Made by a program: the position numbers and the translations under genes
Source: DATAOG01 sp963753685
Lineage (GTDB): Bacteria; Pseudomonadota; Alphaproteobacteria; Geminicoccales; Geminicoccaceae
Length of the DNA: 21,834 nucleotides
Reading direction: 5' to 3'
Assembly (NCBI GenBank): GCA_963753685.1
Contig: CAVWDE010000012.1
Span: forward strand, 1-21,834
The notes under the pieces: generated by a model
What the model saw: the letters and a program-made list of their open reading frames with translations, nothing else
Databases searched by the model: none
What the model was told of the DNA's origin: nothing
Part shown: piece by piece, positions 15,913-21,834 of the stretch
How the letters are laid out: each line of letters starts with the position of its first letter
Position numbering within the stretch: the first letter of the stretch is position 1

Positions 15913-16369
15913 ATGACCAAGGTTCTGGAGCGGGACCTGTACGAGGCCGACTTCTTCGCCTGGACCCAGATGCAGGCGAAGGAGCTGCGCCGGTTTGCGC
16001 GCAGCCGGCCGAACCTGCCGCTCGACCTTCCGCACCTTGCCGAGGAGATCGCCGACTTGGGCAAGGAGCAGCGCAACGCCCTTCGCAGCTGGACCATCCG
16101 GATCATCGAGCATCTGCTGCTCCTGGACCATTCGCCGGCCGAGGCCCCCCGGCGCGGCTGGCGACGCGAGATCATGACCTTCCGCGACGAGATCGAGGAC
16201 CGGCTGACGCCGACGCTGCGGCGCGACCTCGAACGCCAGCTGCCGCGGCTCTACGCCAAGGCACGCCGCCGCGCGCTCGTGGACCTGGAACCCTACGAGG
16301 GCGATCTCGAATTCACGCCTGCCGGCCGACTGCCCCTACACCCTCGAGCAGATCCTGGGCGAGCCGTGA
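15913..16369 (+). CDS. DUF29 family protein, frameshifted near the C-terminus
   Basis: The protein starts MTKVLERDLYEADFFAWTQM and continues with DLPHLAEEIADLGKEQRNAL, RIIEHLLLLDH and WRREIMTFRDEIED. This is the standard DUF29 layout of an all-helical small protein of about 150 residues. The family is abundant in alphaproteobacteria and cyanobacteria, and its function is unknown. In the original frame the family's C-terminus is lost after LEFTPAG. One base removed at about 16317-16321 gives the expected P-A-D-C-P-Y-T-L-E-Q-I-L ending at the TGA at 16367-16369. The CPYTLEQIL ending is a DUF29 hallmark, so the frameshift is convincing. The ribosome-binding site is weak. An upstream in-frame ATG at 15844 lacks family support. 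Confidence 0.8.
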
Positions 16370-16370
16370 C

Positions 16371-16727
16371 ATGGCGAAGGTCGATCCCGAGGTTCTCGCC
16401 CGCCAGATCGAGCGCCTGATCACCGATCCCGCGACGCTCAAGGACGACGCGATGGTCGTCATGGCGCGCCTATTGCCCTTCGCGAAAAGGTTCCTGACAC
16501 CTATTCCTGCCGGGTATTGGTTCCTGACACCAAATCTCCCTGATGACACCAAATCTCCCTGCACCTATTCCCCCCTGACACCTATTCCCCCTTGTGGACG
16601 ATCCTGGCGTAAGTCGCCGCGTGTGCTTAATCATCACCACCAGGTGTCGTACATGCCTCACCATACCCCATTATGGTCTTATATCCCGTACTCGTTTCTA
16701 TATCGTACTGGAAGTTCTCTGGTATGA
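16371..16727 (+). pseudogene. Truncated small gene running into a repeat cluster
   Basis: The start MAKVDPEVLARQIERLITDP follows the DUF29 stop by one base, so the two were probably one operon. About 40 residues, to LLPFAKRF, look like real coding sequence (helical, normal codon use). From 16488 the frame enters the TGACACC repeat cluster and the encoded residues become a proline/threonine repeat without protein character. The frame then overlaps the opposite-strand cupin gene by about 100 bp. I infer that the 3' part of the original gene was lost when the repeats arrived. The family is not recognised. Confidence 0.5.
16489..16590. repeat. TGACACC repeat cluster, possible REP/RAYT-type relic
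   Basis: TGACACC occurs at 16495, 16525, 16544 and 16576, with a shortened CACC copy at 16562. The motif is followed by TATTCC or by AAATCTCC. GGTTCCTGACACC is repeated exactly at 16489-16501 and 16519-16531. The 17-mer GACACCAAATCTCCCTG is repeated exactly at 16526-16542 and 16545-16561. From memory, such GACACC-TATTCC clusters flank IS200-like (REP-associated tyrosine) transposase genes; no transposase is left here. Confidence 0.65.
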
Positions 16728-17034
16728 CCATCCATTCCCCAGGACTATACTGTACTCCATTGACAGTTAAGCTACCACTGATAATGTACCTGAATGTCGG
16801 CTCATCATGCGAATGTGTTCTCACCTTGGTCTCCGGTTCTGCTGTCGTAATTACATTGATTCTGAAGAAATGCATGTCGATGGGTAGTATAATCTTTGTG
16901 ACACCTTTTGGTGTGTTTCCGAGGGTCGTGTTGGCCGCCCACTTTCCGCCATTGTACGTTTTACTACTTACGATGTCGCTTATTGCCATCGGGTCTATGT
17001 AATTCGAAAAGTCGATCTTATGAACCTTCGCCAC
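16627..17034 (-). CDS. Cupin-domain protein
   Basis: The 135-residue product starts at a GTG (17034), with AAGGGAG seven bases upstream. The second half contains the cupin pattern: HSHDEPTFRYIISGSLTVNG supplies two histidines and an acidic residue of motif 1. GEWMVIPENFQYDIE is motif 2, although the usual histidine is replaced (PENFQY). Metal binding may therefore be altered. The base composition is clearly less GC-rich than all neighbours, which suggests recent transfer. A candidate promoter lies at 17077-17105. The substrate is unknown. It sits alone between the repeat cluster and the HigA remnant. Confidence 0.75.
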   Translation of the reverse strand: MAKVHKIDFSNYIDPMAISDIVSSKTYNGGKWAANTTLGNTPKGVTKIILPIDMHFFRINVITTAEPETKVRTHSHDEPTFRYIISGSLTVNGVQYSPGEWMVIPENFQYDIETSTGYKTIMGYGEACTTPGGDD

Positions 17035-17076
17035 GACCGGTCTCCCTTCAGAACCGCTGGTTGGTCAGGAGATAGG

Positions 17077-17105
17077 ATGTAAAAGCTTTCTTATACTACT
17101 GTCAA
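17077..17105 (-). promoter_or_regulatory. Candidate promoter of the cupin gene
   Basis: On the minus strand a perfect -35 TTGACA (17105-17100) is followed after 17 bases by TTACAT (17082-17077), a weak -10. The 5' end of the message would lie about 35-40 bases before the GTG at 17034. The element overlaps the very end of the HigA remnant. Confidence 0.45.
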
Positions 17106-17330
17106 GAACGCAGCTAGATAGAGGGCCGGGGGCAGATCTGCGTGGGTGACCTCGGCGGCGATGCGGGCGCCGTGGTCGCGCTCGGCGACCGCGAGGTCGT
17201 AGCGGGTCTGCAGGTTCATCCAGAACGGGGCGCTGGTGCCGAGGTTGCGGGCGAGCCGGAGCGCGGTATCGGCGCTGATCGCGCGCCTGCTGTTCAGGAT
17301 CGAGGTGATCTGGCCTCTTTGACCTGGCAA
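17091..17330 (-). pseudogene. HigA-type antitoxin remnant, 5' end missing
   Basis: From a TTG at 17330 the frame reads GQITSILNSRRAISADTALRL, then GTSAPFWMNLQTRYDLAVAE. This is the core of HigA/VapI-type helix-turn-helix antitoxins. The first 20-25 residues of the family (the HPGE-L-EEFL region and the first helix) are missing, because the frame runs back directly into the 3' end of hicA. The last residues (LPPALYLAAFLTVV) are also not family-like. No HigB toxin gene is present. I infer a leftover of an older higBA locus cut at the hicA junction. Confidence 0.6.
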
Positions 17331-17332
17331 TC

Positions 17333-17587
17333 CTACTTGATGAGCTGCAACCGGCGGAGGTCGTCCTCGGTCCAGCGAGCCTGGGTCTGGACGATGCTGC
17401 GGAGCGTCTTGGGGCGAAAGGTGTCCCCCGGCCTATGGAAGGAGACCGTGACGCGCCGGCCGTCCGGGTGGCGGTAGCGCTGATGGCTGCCGGACTGGTT
17501 GCGAACCGAGAAGCCGTCGCGAACGAGGGCGCTGATGATCTCACGCGCGGTGGTCGAGCGCAGGCGCGGCCAGTCGATTTCGGTCAT
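17333..17587 (-). CDS. hicA: HicA-type mRNA interferase toxin
   Basis: The 84-residue protein starts MTEIDWPRLRSTTAREIISA. It contains the dsRBD-like HicA core: DGFSVRNQSGSHQRYRHPDG carries the catalytic histidine in the GSH motif, followed by VTVSFHRPGDTFRPKTLRSI. HicA toxins cut mRNA and block translation. The ATG overlaps the HicB stop by four bases (ATGA), so antitoxin is translated first and toxin follows. The length is typical and the key histidine is kept, so it could be active. The HigA remnant begins directly after its TAG. Confidence 0.85.
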   Translation of the reverse strand: MTEIDWPRLRSTTAREIISALVRDGFSVRNQSGSHQRYRHPDGRRVTVSFHRPGDTFRPKTLRSIVQTQARWTEDDLRRLQLIK

Positions 17588-17853
17588 AAGGTGACGGAAA
17601 CGAGCGTGCCTGCGCTCCCCGCCTCATCGGCGGGTAGAGTCTCGCCATCTTCGATGAGTTCGGCGACGACCATCGCGACCACTTCCCGGATGTGCCGGAG
17701 CGCCTCGGCCTGCGTCCTGCCCCAGGTAGCGGCGCCGTAGCCCTGCAGGGCCGGGCACCAGGCGTGCCAGGCATCCTCGTCCGGCTCCACCAGCACGCGG
17801 TAGGTGTGCGTGGTCTTGCCTGCGTCCGCGATCGTTGCCGTGGTCTTGGTCAT
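17584..17853 (-). CDS. hicB: HicB-type antitoxin
   Basis: The 89-residue product (from MTKTTATIADAGKTTHTYRV) has the partial RNase-H-like HicB fold: YRVLVEPDEDAWHAWCPALQ, then GYGAATWGRTQAEALRHIRE, a helix and LIEDGETLPAD. This is the standard HicB N-terminal domain. The short C-terminus carries no obvious DNA-binding domain. The ATG at 17853 is chosen over a GTG one codon upstream because GAAGGG is better spaced. The gene precedes hicA with a four-base overlap. It should neutralise HicA by direct binding. Confidence 0.85.
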   Translation of the reverse strand: MTKTTATIADAGKTTHTYRVLVEPDEDAWHAWCPALQGYGAATWGRTQAEALRHIREVVAMVVAELIEDGETLPADEAGSAGTLVSVTL

Positions 17854-17992
17854 CACGCCCTTCTAAGCCAAGCGGATTTTCGGGTCAAAGCGTCCGGTTG
17901 TGAGCTACCTGGTGGCCGACAAGCGGCGCCCAGCCGAGGTCGAGCAGCCGGCGGACGCTGTCGGCGATCGCTCGGTGCCCGGAGGCGGGTGT

Positions 17993-18034
17993 TCAGCCTC
18001 TGACCGAGCCCGAGGTCACGCCGGCGACGTAGTG
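17993..18034 (-). repeat. Remnant 3' tail of an ABC permease gene (copy 1)
   Basis: On the minus strand these 42 bases read HYVAGVTSGSVRG and stop. The intact permease at 18696-19541 ends HYVAGLTSGSVRG and stop (copy 2, 18696-18737). Only four bases differ, giving one conservative residue change; the rest are silent. That fits a tail from a homologous gene rather than a fresh duplication. Similarity ends abruptly at 18034. Confidence 0.8.
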
Positions 18035-18151
18035 CCGATCGTTGTGACCGTTTGACGCCGGCGCGCCGAAGAGTTGCGCACCTCGCACACATTCCCCATG
18101 CTGGGATCGGGTCGGAACCTGAAACACTGGCCGGCGAGTGTGAGGTTCGAT

Positions 18152-18634
18152 ATGGGAAAGCTCACGGGCACCGCGCACGGCGACGCCGCGAATGCGCTAT
18201 TCGCTTTTTACCAGGACGAAGCCCAAGAGCTTGAAGAGGCGGGGCATTACTTCATGGCGGCGATTGCGTTGGCCTTTGCGCTGGAGGCCGCCGTTCTGAC
18301 GTATCTCCTGGTTGAGTTTGGCGAAGATAACGGCGGCGAACTCCAGATCCCGGACTCGGTTAACATGTCAGAGTTGATCGAAGCCGCCAATGCAATCGAC
18401 GTTCTGAGGGCTCCAGTAAATATTCCTTCTCTCATCAACGATGATGGAGATGAGCCACCACCCAAGCATGTCGCGAAGCACGTAATAGAGAAAATCCGCC
18501 GTCTCCGTAACTTAATTCATCCCGCTAGGGAGTTGAAGGAAGCGTATGACCCGCAGATGTTCACGTCTTGGCAGCTCGCCGAGTTCAAGGACGTATACCG
18601 GTCCGTGATGCACAGCTTGCTCTACAATCTTTAG
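18152..18634 (+). CDS. HEPN-like hypothetical protein
   Basis: The 160-residue product starts MGKLTGTAHGDAANALFAFY, with GAGG seven bases upstream; an in-frame ATG at 18074 lacks support. It appears all-helical. A first long helix pair (QELEEAGHYFMAAIALAFAL) is followed by EAAVLTYLLVEFGE. A later segment, EKIRRLRNLIHPAREL, contains an R-x5-H arrangement with N and P, as in HEPN RNases and DUF4145-like proteins. HEPN proteins often cut RNA in toxin-antitoxin or defence systems. No nucleotidyltransferase partner is adjacent. The gene lies between two copies of a permease gene tail on the opposite strand, which suggests acquisition, and its codon use is less GC-rich than that of the permeases. 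Confidence 0.6.
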   Translation: MGKLTGTAHGDAANALFAFYQDEAQELEEAGHYFMAAIALAFALEAAVLTYLLVEFGEDNGGELQIPDSVNMSELIEAANAIDVLRAPVNIPSLINDDGDEPPPKHVAKHVIEKIRRLRNLIHPARELKEAYDPQMFTSWQLAEFKDVYRSVMHSLLYNL

Positions 18635-18695
18635 CGTCAACGAGCTGTTGACCGAGGGTTATCATCAGGACCGCGCAGGCAGGGTCTCGAGGGGC

Positions 18696-18737
18696 TCAGC
18701 CCCGGACCGAGCCTGAGGTCAGGCCGGCGACGTAGTG
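18696..18737 (-). repeat. Permease 3' tail, copy 2 (intact gene)
   Basis: These 42 bases encode HYVAGLTSGSVRG plus stop, the end of the intact permease. They match copy 1 at 17993-18034 in the same orientation, 703 bp away, with four mismatches. Confidence 0.8.
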
Positions 18738-19541
18738 GTCGACGAAGAACGAGTAGATCAGGGCGACCGGGATCGAGCCCAGGAGGGCGCCGGCCATCAG
18801 TTGGCCCCAGTAGAAGACGTCGCCGCGGATCAGCTCGGTGATGACGCCTACCGGCACGGTGCGCACCGTGCTCTTGGTGAGGAAAATCAGGGCGTAGAGA
18901 AACTCGTTCTGGGAGAGCGTGAAGGCGAAGATGCCGGCGGAGATGAAGCCGGGCGTGCATAAGGGGAGGAAAATCCGGCGCATGGTCTGCAGGCGGCTGG
19001 CACCGTCGATGCGCGCTGCCTCCTCGAGGTCGCGCGGCACGCTCTTGAAATAGCCGAGCAGCAGCCAGGCGCAGAACGGCACCAGCATGGTCGGATAGGT
19101 CAGGATCACCGAGGTCAGCGTGTTGCCGAGGCCGAGGCGGTTGATCACGTCGGCGAGCGGCAGGAACAGCAGCGGCTGGGGCACGAGGTAGGTCGCCGCG
19201 ACCGTCATCGCGATCAGGCCGGCGCCGGCGAAGCGCATGCGCGCGAGCGGGTAGGCGAGCATCGTGCCGAACACCAGCGAGATCGCCGTCGAGATCACCG
19301 CGACCAGCATCGTGTTCCAGGTCCAGCGCAAAAAATGCGTCTTGGTCAAAAGGTCGACGTAGTGCTCGAGGGTCGGATTGCGGATCAAAAGCGGCATCAG
19401 GTGCCGATTGTACAGCTCGGAATCCGGCTTGATCGAGGTGATCGCCATCCAATAGAACGGGAACAGCGCCAGCACGAGGAAAAAGCCGACCGGCAGCCAG
19501 ACCCGGAGCGCCTGATTGACCTGTCCGTGCCCGGTGACCAT
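18696..19541 (-). CDS. ABC sugar-type transporter permease (MalG-like)
   Basis: The 281-residue inner-membrane permease starts MVTGHGQVNQALRVW. Six membrane segments are visible, beginning at about residue 13. The EAA loop, EEAARIDGASRLQTMRRIFLPL at about 173-194, docks the ATPase. The family is that of carbohydrate uptake permeases of the MalG type. Its ATG overlaps the stop of the preceding permease (TGATG), so the two are translationally coupled. It is the last gene of the operon. The same frame is open far upstream, but that part is antisense to nothing meaningful. Its last 42 bases recur at 17993-18034. Confidence 0.92.
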   Translation of the reverse strand: MVTGHGQVNQALRVWLPVGFFLVLALFPFYWMAITSIKPDSELYNRHLMPLLIRNPTLEHYVDLLTKTHFLRWTWNTMLVAVISTAISLVFGTMLAYPLARMRFAGAGLIAMTVAATYLVPQPLLFLPLADVINRLGLGNTLTSVILTYPTMLVPFCAWLLLGYFKSVPRDLEEAARIDGASRLQTMRRIFLPLCTPGFISAGIFAFTLSQNEFLYALIFLTKSTVRTVPVGVITELIRGDVFYWGQLMAGALLGSIPVALIYSFFVDHYVAGLTSGSVRG

Positions 19542-20473
19542 CAGGGTTTCCGGATGTAGAGCGTGAGGGCCACGATCAGGAGCGCCAGTGCCGGCAGCAT
19601 GGTCAGCGCGATCGAGGCGCCGAGACCGAGCTGGCCTGCTGTCATGCCGATGTCGAAAGCATAGGTCGCGAACAGGTTGGTCGCATTGTTCGGGCCGCCG
19701 TGGGTCAGCACGTACACGAGCTGGAAGTCGGCGAAGGTGAAGATCACCGAGAACAGCGTGACGATCAGGATCACCGGCTTGAGCAGCGGCAGCGTCACGT
19801 AGCGAAAGCGCTGCCAGCCGGTGCTGCCGTCGATCGTCGCCGCCTCGTAGAGCTCGGGGGGAATGGTCTGCAGGCCGGCAAGCAGCGTGATGCCGTAAAA
19901 CGGCAGGCCGCGCCAGGTGTTGATCATGATCACCGAGAACATCGCGAGCTTCGCGTTGCCGAGCCAGGACGGCCCCGGCCGCATCCCGCCGAGCGCGACC
20001 CACAGCATATTGACGACGCTGAACGCGGGGTCGAGCATCCATAGCCAGGCGACCGTGCTGAGCACGGTCGGCACGATGAACGGCAGCAGCAGGACCGCGC
20101 GCACCAGCTTCTTCATCCGGAAGTGCTGGTTCATCGCGAGCGCGAGGCCGAGCCCGCCGATCATCTTCAGGATGGTCGCGGCGATCGTGTAGACGAAGGT
20201 ATTGACCGCGACCTTCCAGAAGATCGGGTCGTGGAAATCGGTGATGAAGTTCTTGAGCCCGACGAAATGACCGGGCTTGCCGATCACCCGGTCCTGGAGA
20301 CTGAGCAGGACGCCATAGACCAGGGGATAGCCGACCAGGGCCACCAGGAACAGGAGCGGCAGCGCCATCATCAGCCAGCTGAACACGTCCTCGCGGTCGA
20401 GCCAGCCGGCCAGAGACAGGGCAGGGCGCGCGGGCCGCGCCCTGCCGATCAACGAGAAGCTGCGGACCGACAT
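19541..20473 (-). CDS. ABC sugar-type transporter permease (MalF-like)
   Basis: The 310-residue inner-membrane protein starts MSVRSFSLIGRARPARPALS. After a basic cytoplasmic N-terminus (about 1-30) there are about six membrane segments. The EAA loop, YEAATIDGSTGWQRFRYVTLPLL, is intact. LLLPFIVPTVLSTVAW and WRGLPFYGITLLAGL are typical of the family. It pairs with the MalG-like permease downstream and starts 21 bp after the binding protein stop. The ribosome-binding site is weak, so translation may depend on the upstream gene. The substrate is likely a sugar, polyol or similar, but sequence alone does not say which. Confidence 0.92.
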   Translation of the reverse strand: MSVRSFSLIGRARPARPALSLAGWLDREDVFSWLMMALPLLFLVALVGYPLVYGVLLSLQDRVIGKPGHFVGLKNFITDFHDPIFWKVAVNTFVYTIAATILKMIGGLGLALAMNQHFRMKKLVRAVLLLPFIVPTVLSTVAWLWMLDPAFSVVNMLWVALGGMRPGPSWLGNAKLAMFSVIMINTWRGLPFYGITLLAGLQTIPPELYEAATIDGSTGWQRFRYVTLPLLKPVILIVTLFSVIFTFADFQLVYVLTHGGPNNATNLFATYAFDIGMTAGQLGLGASIALTMLPALALLIVALTLYIRKP

Positions 20474-20494
20474 GCCGGGGCCCGCAAAGAGGAC

Positions 20495-21781
20495 TCAGGC
20501 GGCGCCGTAAATCTGCTTCAGCTGGTTGTCCGCGTTCTTGATCGCGTCCTTGGTCGAGGTGCCGCTGCACGCTGCGGCGAACATGTCGACGACGATATAT
20601 TTGGCGACGTTCTCGGCGAGCTGGCGATTGGGCGGTGCCGGCCAGCCCGGCAGGTGGGCGCTCGCCATGGCGTCGCGGTAGGGAATGTTGCGCGGCTCGA
20701 CCTGCCACATCGGCGCGTTGTCGTAAGCGTGCAGGAACGGCTGGTAGTAGCTGTCGGCAACGCCGTACCACCGCCCCAGCTGCTTCTCCTGCATCAGCCA
20801 CGTCACGAAATCGTGCGTCTCCTGCTTCACCGGGCTGAAGTTGAAGATGCCGTGGCTGATGAAGTTGAGCAGATGGAAGCGGCCCTTCGGCCCTTGCGGA
20901 TTCTGCGCGTGATCGGTGACCTTGGCGATCTCCGGGAAATGCTCCTTGGCGAACCAGAGGATGCTCTCGGCATTGTTGGTGCACGAGATCTGCTCGGCCA
21001 TCCATGCCTTGTTGTTGCTGACGTCGGTCCAACCGAGGCAGTCCTCGAGCACGCAGTCGGTGAACAGCTTGCGGGCATAGTCGAGGGCGCGCGCGGTCTC
21101 GTCCAAATCGATGATGACGGTCTTGCCGTCGGCCTCGACCTCGTGGCCGCCGAACGACCACAGCAACGGATAGATCCAGCCGTGATTGTCGCCGAAGCCG
21201 TGGCCGAGCTCGAGGCCGTAGGGATAGCCTTTGGCCTTCAGCTGCTTGCCGACCTCGTAGAACTCGTCCCAGGTCTCCGGGAATGTCTTGACCCCGACCT
21301 CGCCGAACCAGTCGGTCCGCCAGACCATCAGCTGGCCGATGTTGGCGAACGGGATGTCGATCCATTTGCCGTCGCGGACGCCGGCCTCCTTGGCCGCGGG
21401 GTACCAGCCGCCCTGCGCCTTGCCCATCGCCTCCGCGATGCCGCTGACGTCCATCAGCTTGTTGGCGTAGAGAAACGGCTGCAGCAGCGCCATCATCGAC
21501 ACGTCCGCGCCGGCGCCGGTCTCGATCACCGTGCTGATCCGGGTCGGCAGGCCGCCGACGGCGGTCGTCTCGTAGACCACCTTGACGCCGGTTGCCTTCT
21601 CGTACTCCTGCGCCAGCGTCGTCTTGATGTATTCGTCGAAGGGCGGGATGAACGAGCTCTCGTGCAGCATCGTGACCGTCTTGCCGGCGGTCCGGCCCGC
21701 CGCCGGTGCGAGGACGGCGCCGGCCGCACCGGCTGCCGCGATCTTGAGGAAATCGCGCCGTGATTGGCTGTCCATGTCCAT
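20495..21781 (-). CDS. Tat-exported extracellular solute-binding protein (family 1)
   Basis: The 428-residue binding protein starts MDMDSQSRRDFLKIAAAGAA. The twin-arginine motif SRRDFLK and the following hydrophobic stretch show export by the Tat route in a folded state. The mature part begins near GKTVTMLHESSF. Regions such as WKTW-like TFPETWDEFYEVGKQLKAKG, DIPFANIGQLMVWRTDWFGE and LGWTDVSNNKAWMAEQ are typical of family 1 solute-binding proteins for carbohydrates. GGGGGAGAG lies just before the ATG at 21781; an ATG two codons inside (21775) is also possible. It is first in the operon binding protein-permease-permease. No ATPase gene follows, so the ATPase must lie upstream of the window or elsewhere in the genome. 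Confidence 0.92.
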   Translation of the reverse strand: MDMDSQSRRDFLKIAAAGAAGAVLAPAAGRTAGKTVTMLHESSFIPPFDEYIKTTLAQEYEKATGVKVVYETTAVGGLPTRISTVIETGAGADVSMMALLQPFLYANKLMDVSGIAEAMGKAQGGWYPAAKEAGVRDGKWIDIPFANIGQLMVWRTDWFGEVGVKTFPETWDEFYEVGKQLKAKGYPYGLELGHGFGDNHGWIYPLLWSFGGHEVEADGKTVIIDLDETARALDYARKLFTDCVLEDCLGWTDVSNNKAWMAEQISCTNNAESILWFAKEHFPEIAKVTDHAQNPQGPKGRFHLLNFISHGIFNFSPVKQETHDFVTWLMQEKQLGRWYGVADSYYQPFLHAYDNAPMWQVEPRNIPYRDAMASAHLPGWPAPPNRQLAENVAKYIVVDMFAAACSGTSTKDAIKNADNQLKQIYGAA

Positions 21782-21834
21782 CTCTCCCCCTATATCGTGG
21801 AGCAGCCCGGATGGCCGCCTTCTCCCGCGATCAT

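Noticed and set aside
16489..16590. CRISPR array
   Set aside because: Repeats are short, unequal in spacing and partly fused; no spacer structure or cas gene.
17876..17992. Minus-strand stretch reading AIADSVRRLLDLGWAP, possible tail of another lost gene
   Set aside because: It looks protein-like, but too short and without a family I can name; kept only as a hint that more gene remnants lie beside the permease tail.
18636..18652. GTCAAC-GAGCT-GTTGAC hairpin after the HEPN-like gene as terminator
   Set aside because: Only 6 bp, AT-poor downstream, no T-run; too weak to call.
19542..21365. Upstream extension of the MalG-like permease frame to 889 codons
   Set aside because: The first 600 codons overlap two genuine genes and are arginine-rich nonsense; the real start is the ATG at 19541.
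20123..21763. A 546-codon plus-strand frame opposite the solute-binding protein
   Set aside because: Antisense shadow; the minus-strand protein is clearly real with a Tat signal and full family pattern.

Overview
The window is GC-rich chromosomal DNA, most likely from an alphaproteobacterium of Rhodospirillales/Hyphomicrobiales type. The grounds are the split transhydrogenase operon (pntAA-pntAB-pntB, arranged as in Rhodospirillum rubrum), a DUF29 gene, HicBA, and a HAMP-PAS-PAS-GGDEF-EAL protein. I cannot name the genus. No rRNA, tRNA, CRISPR array, integrase or intact transposase was found.

Layout. 1-2840: a secreted mono-haem cytochrome c-like protein (+), broken by one frameshift, followed by a gene-poor stretch with a 13-bp hairpin, a 19-bp tandem repeat and a 9-bp hairpin. 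2841-4039: two small minus-strand genes, one for a single-span membrane protein and one unknown. 4316-8055 (-): a PhnD-like periplasmic binding protein followed after 26 bp by a membrane-bound GGDEF-EAL protein, a likely ligand-sensing c-di-GMP module. 8325-11192 (+): pntAA, pntAB and pntB, a complete proton-translocating transhydrogenase.

11391-18690 is accessory DNA full of small, broken or transferred genes. On the minus strand, in reading order, there is an MNT nucleotidyltransferase, a truncated HEPN partner, a TIGR04255-family gene with about three frameshifts, a 168-codon companion, and a third short gene that also loses frame. Next come a degenerate 3' tail of a ferredoxin-reductase gene, a two-gene plus-strand unit (unknown plus SpoVG-like), and a nearly intact ferredoxin reductase with one frameshift. 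A DUF29 gene with a late frameshift, a truncated gene running into a TGACACC repeat cluster, a lower-GC cupin gene, a HigA remnant, HicA and HicB follow. Last are a duplicated 42-bp tail of an ABC permease gene and a HEPN-like gene.

18696-21781 (-): an ABC importer operon (Tat-exported binding protein, MalF-like and MalG-like permeases) with no ATPase gene in view.

The most interesting pattern appears twice. A small plus-strand cargo sits between an intact minus-strand gene (reductase; permease) and a second, diverged copy of only that gene's 3' end. This looks like accessory genes arriving at the 3' ends of protein-coding genes, but no recombinase is visible. Several genes carry single-base frameshifts while the long core genes are clean; both assembly indels and real decay could explain this.
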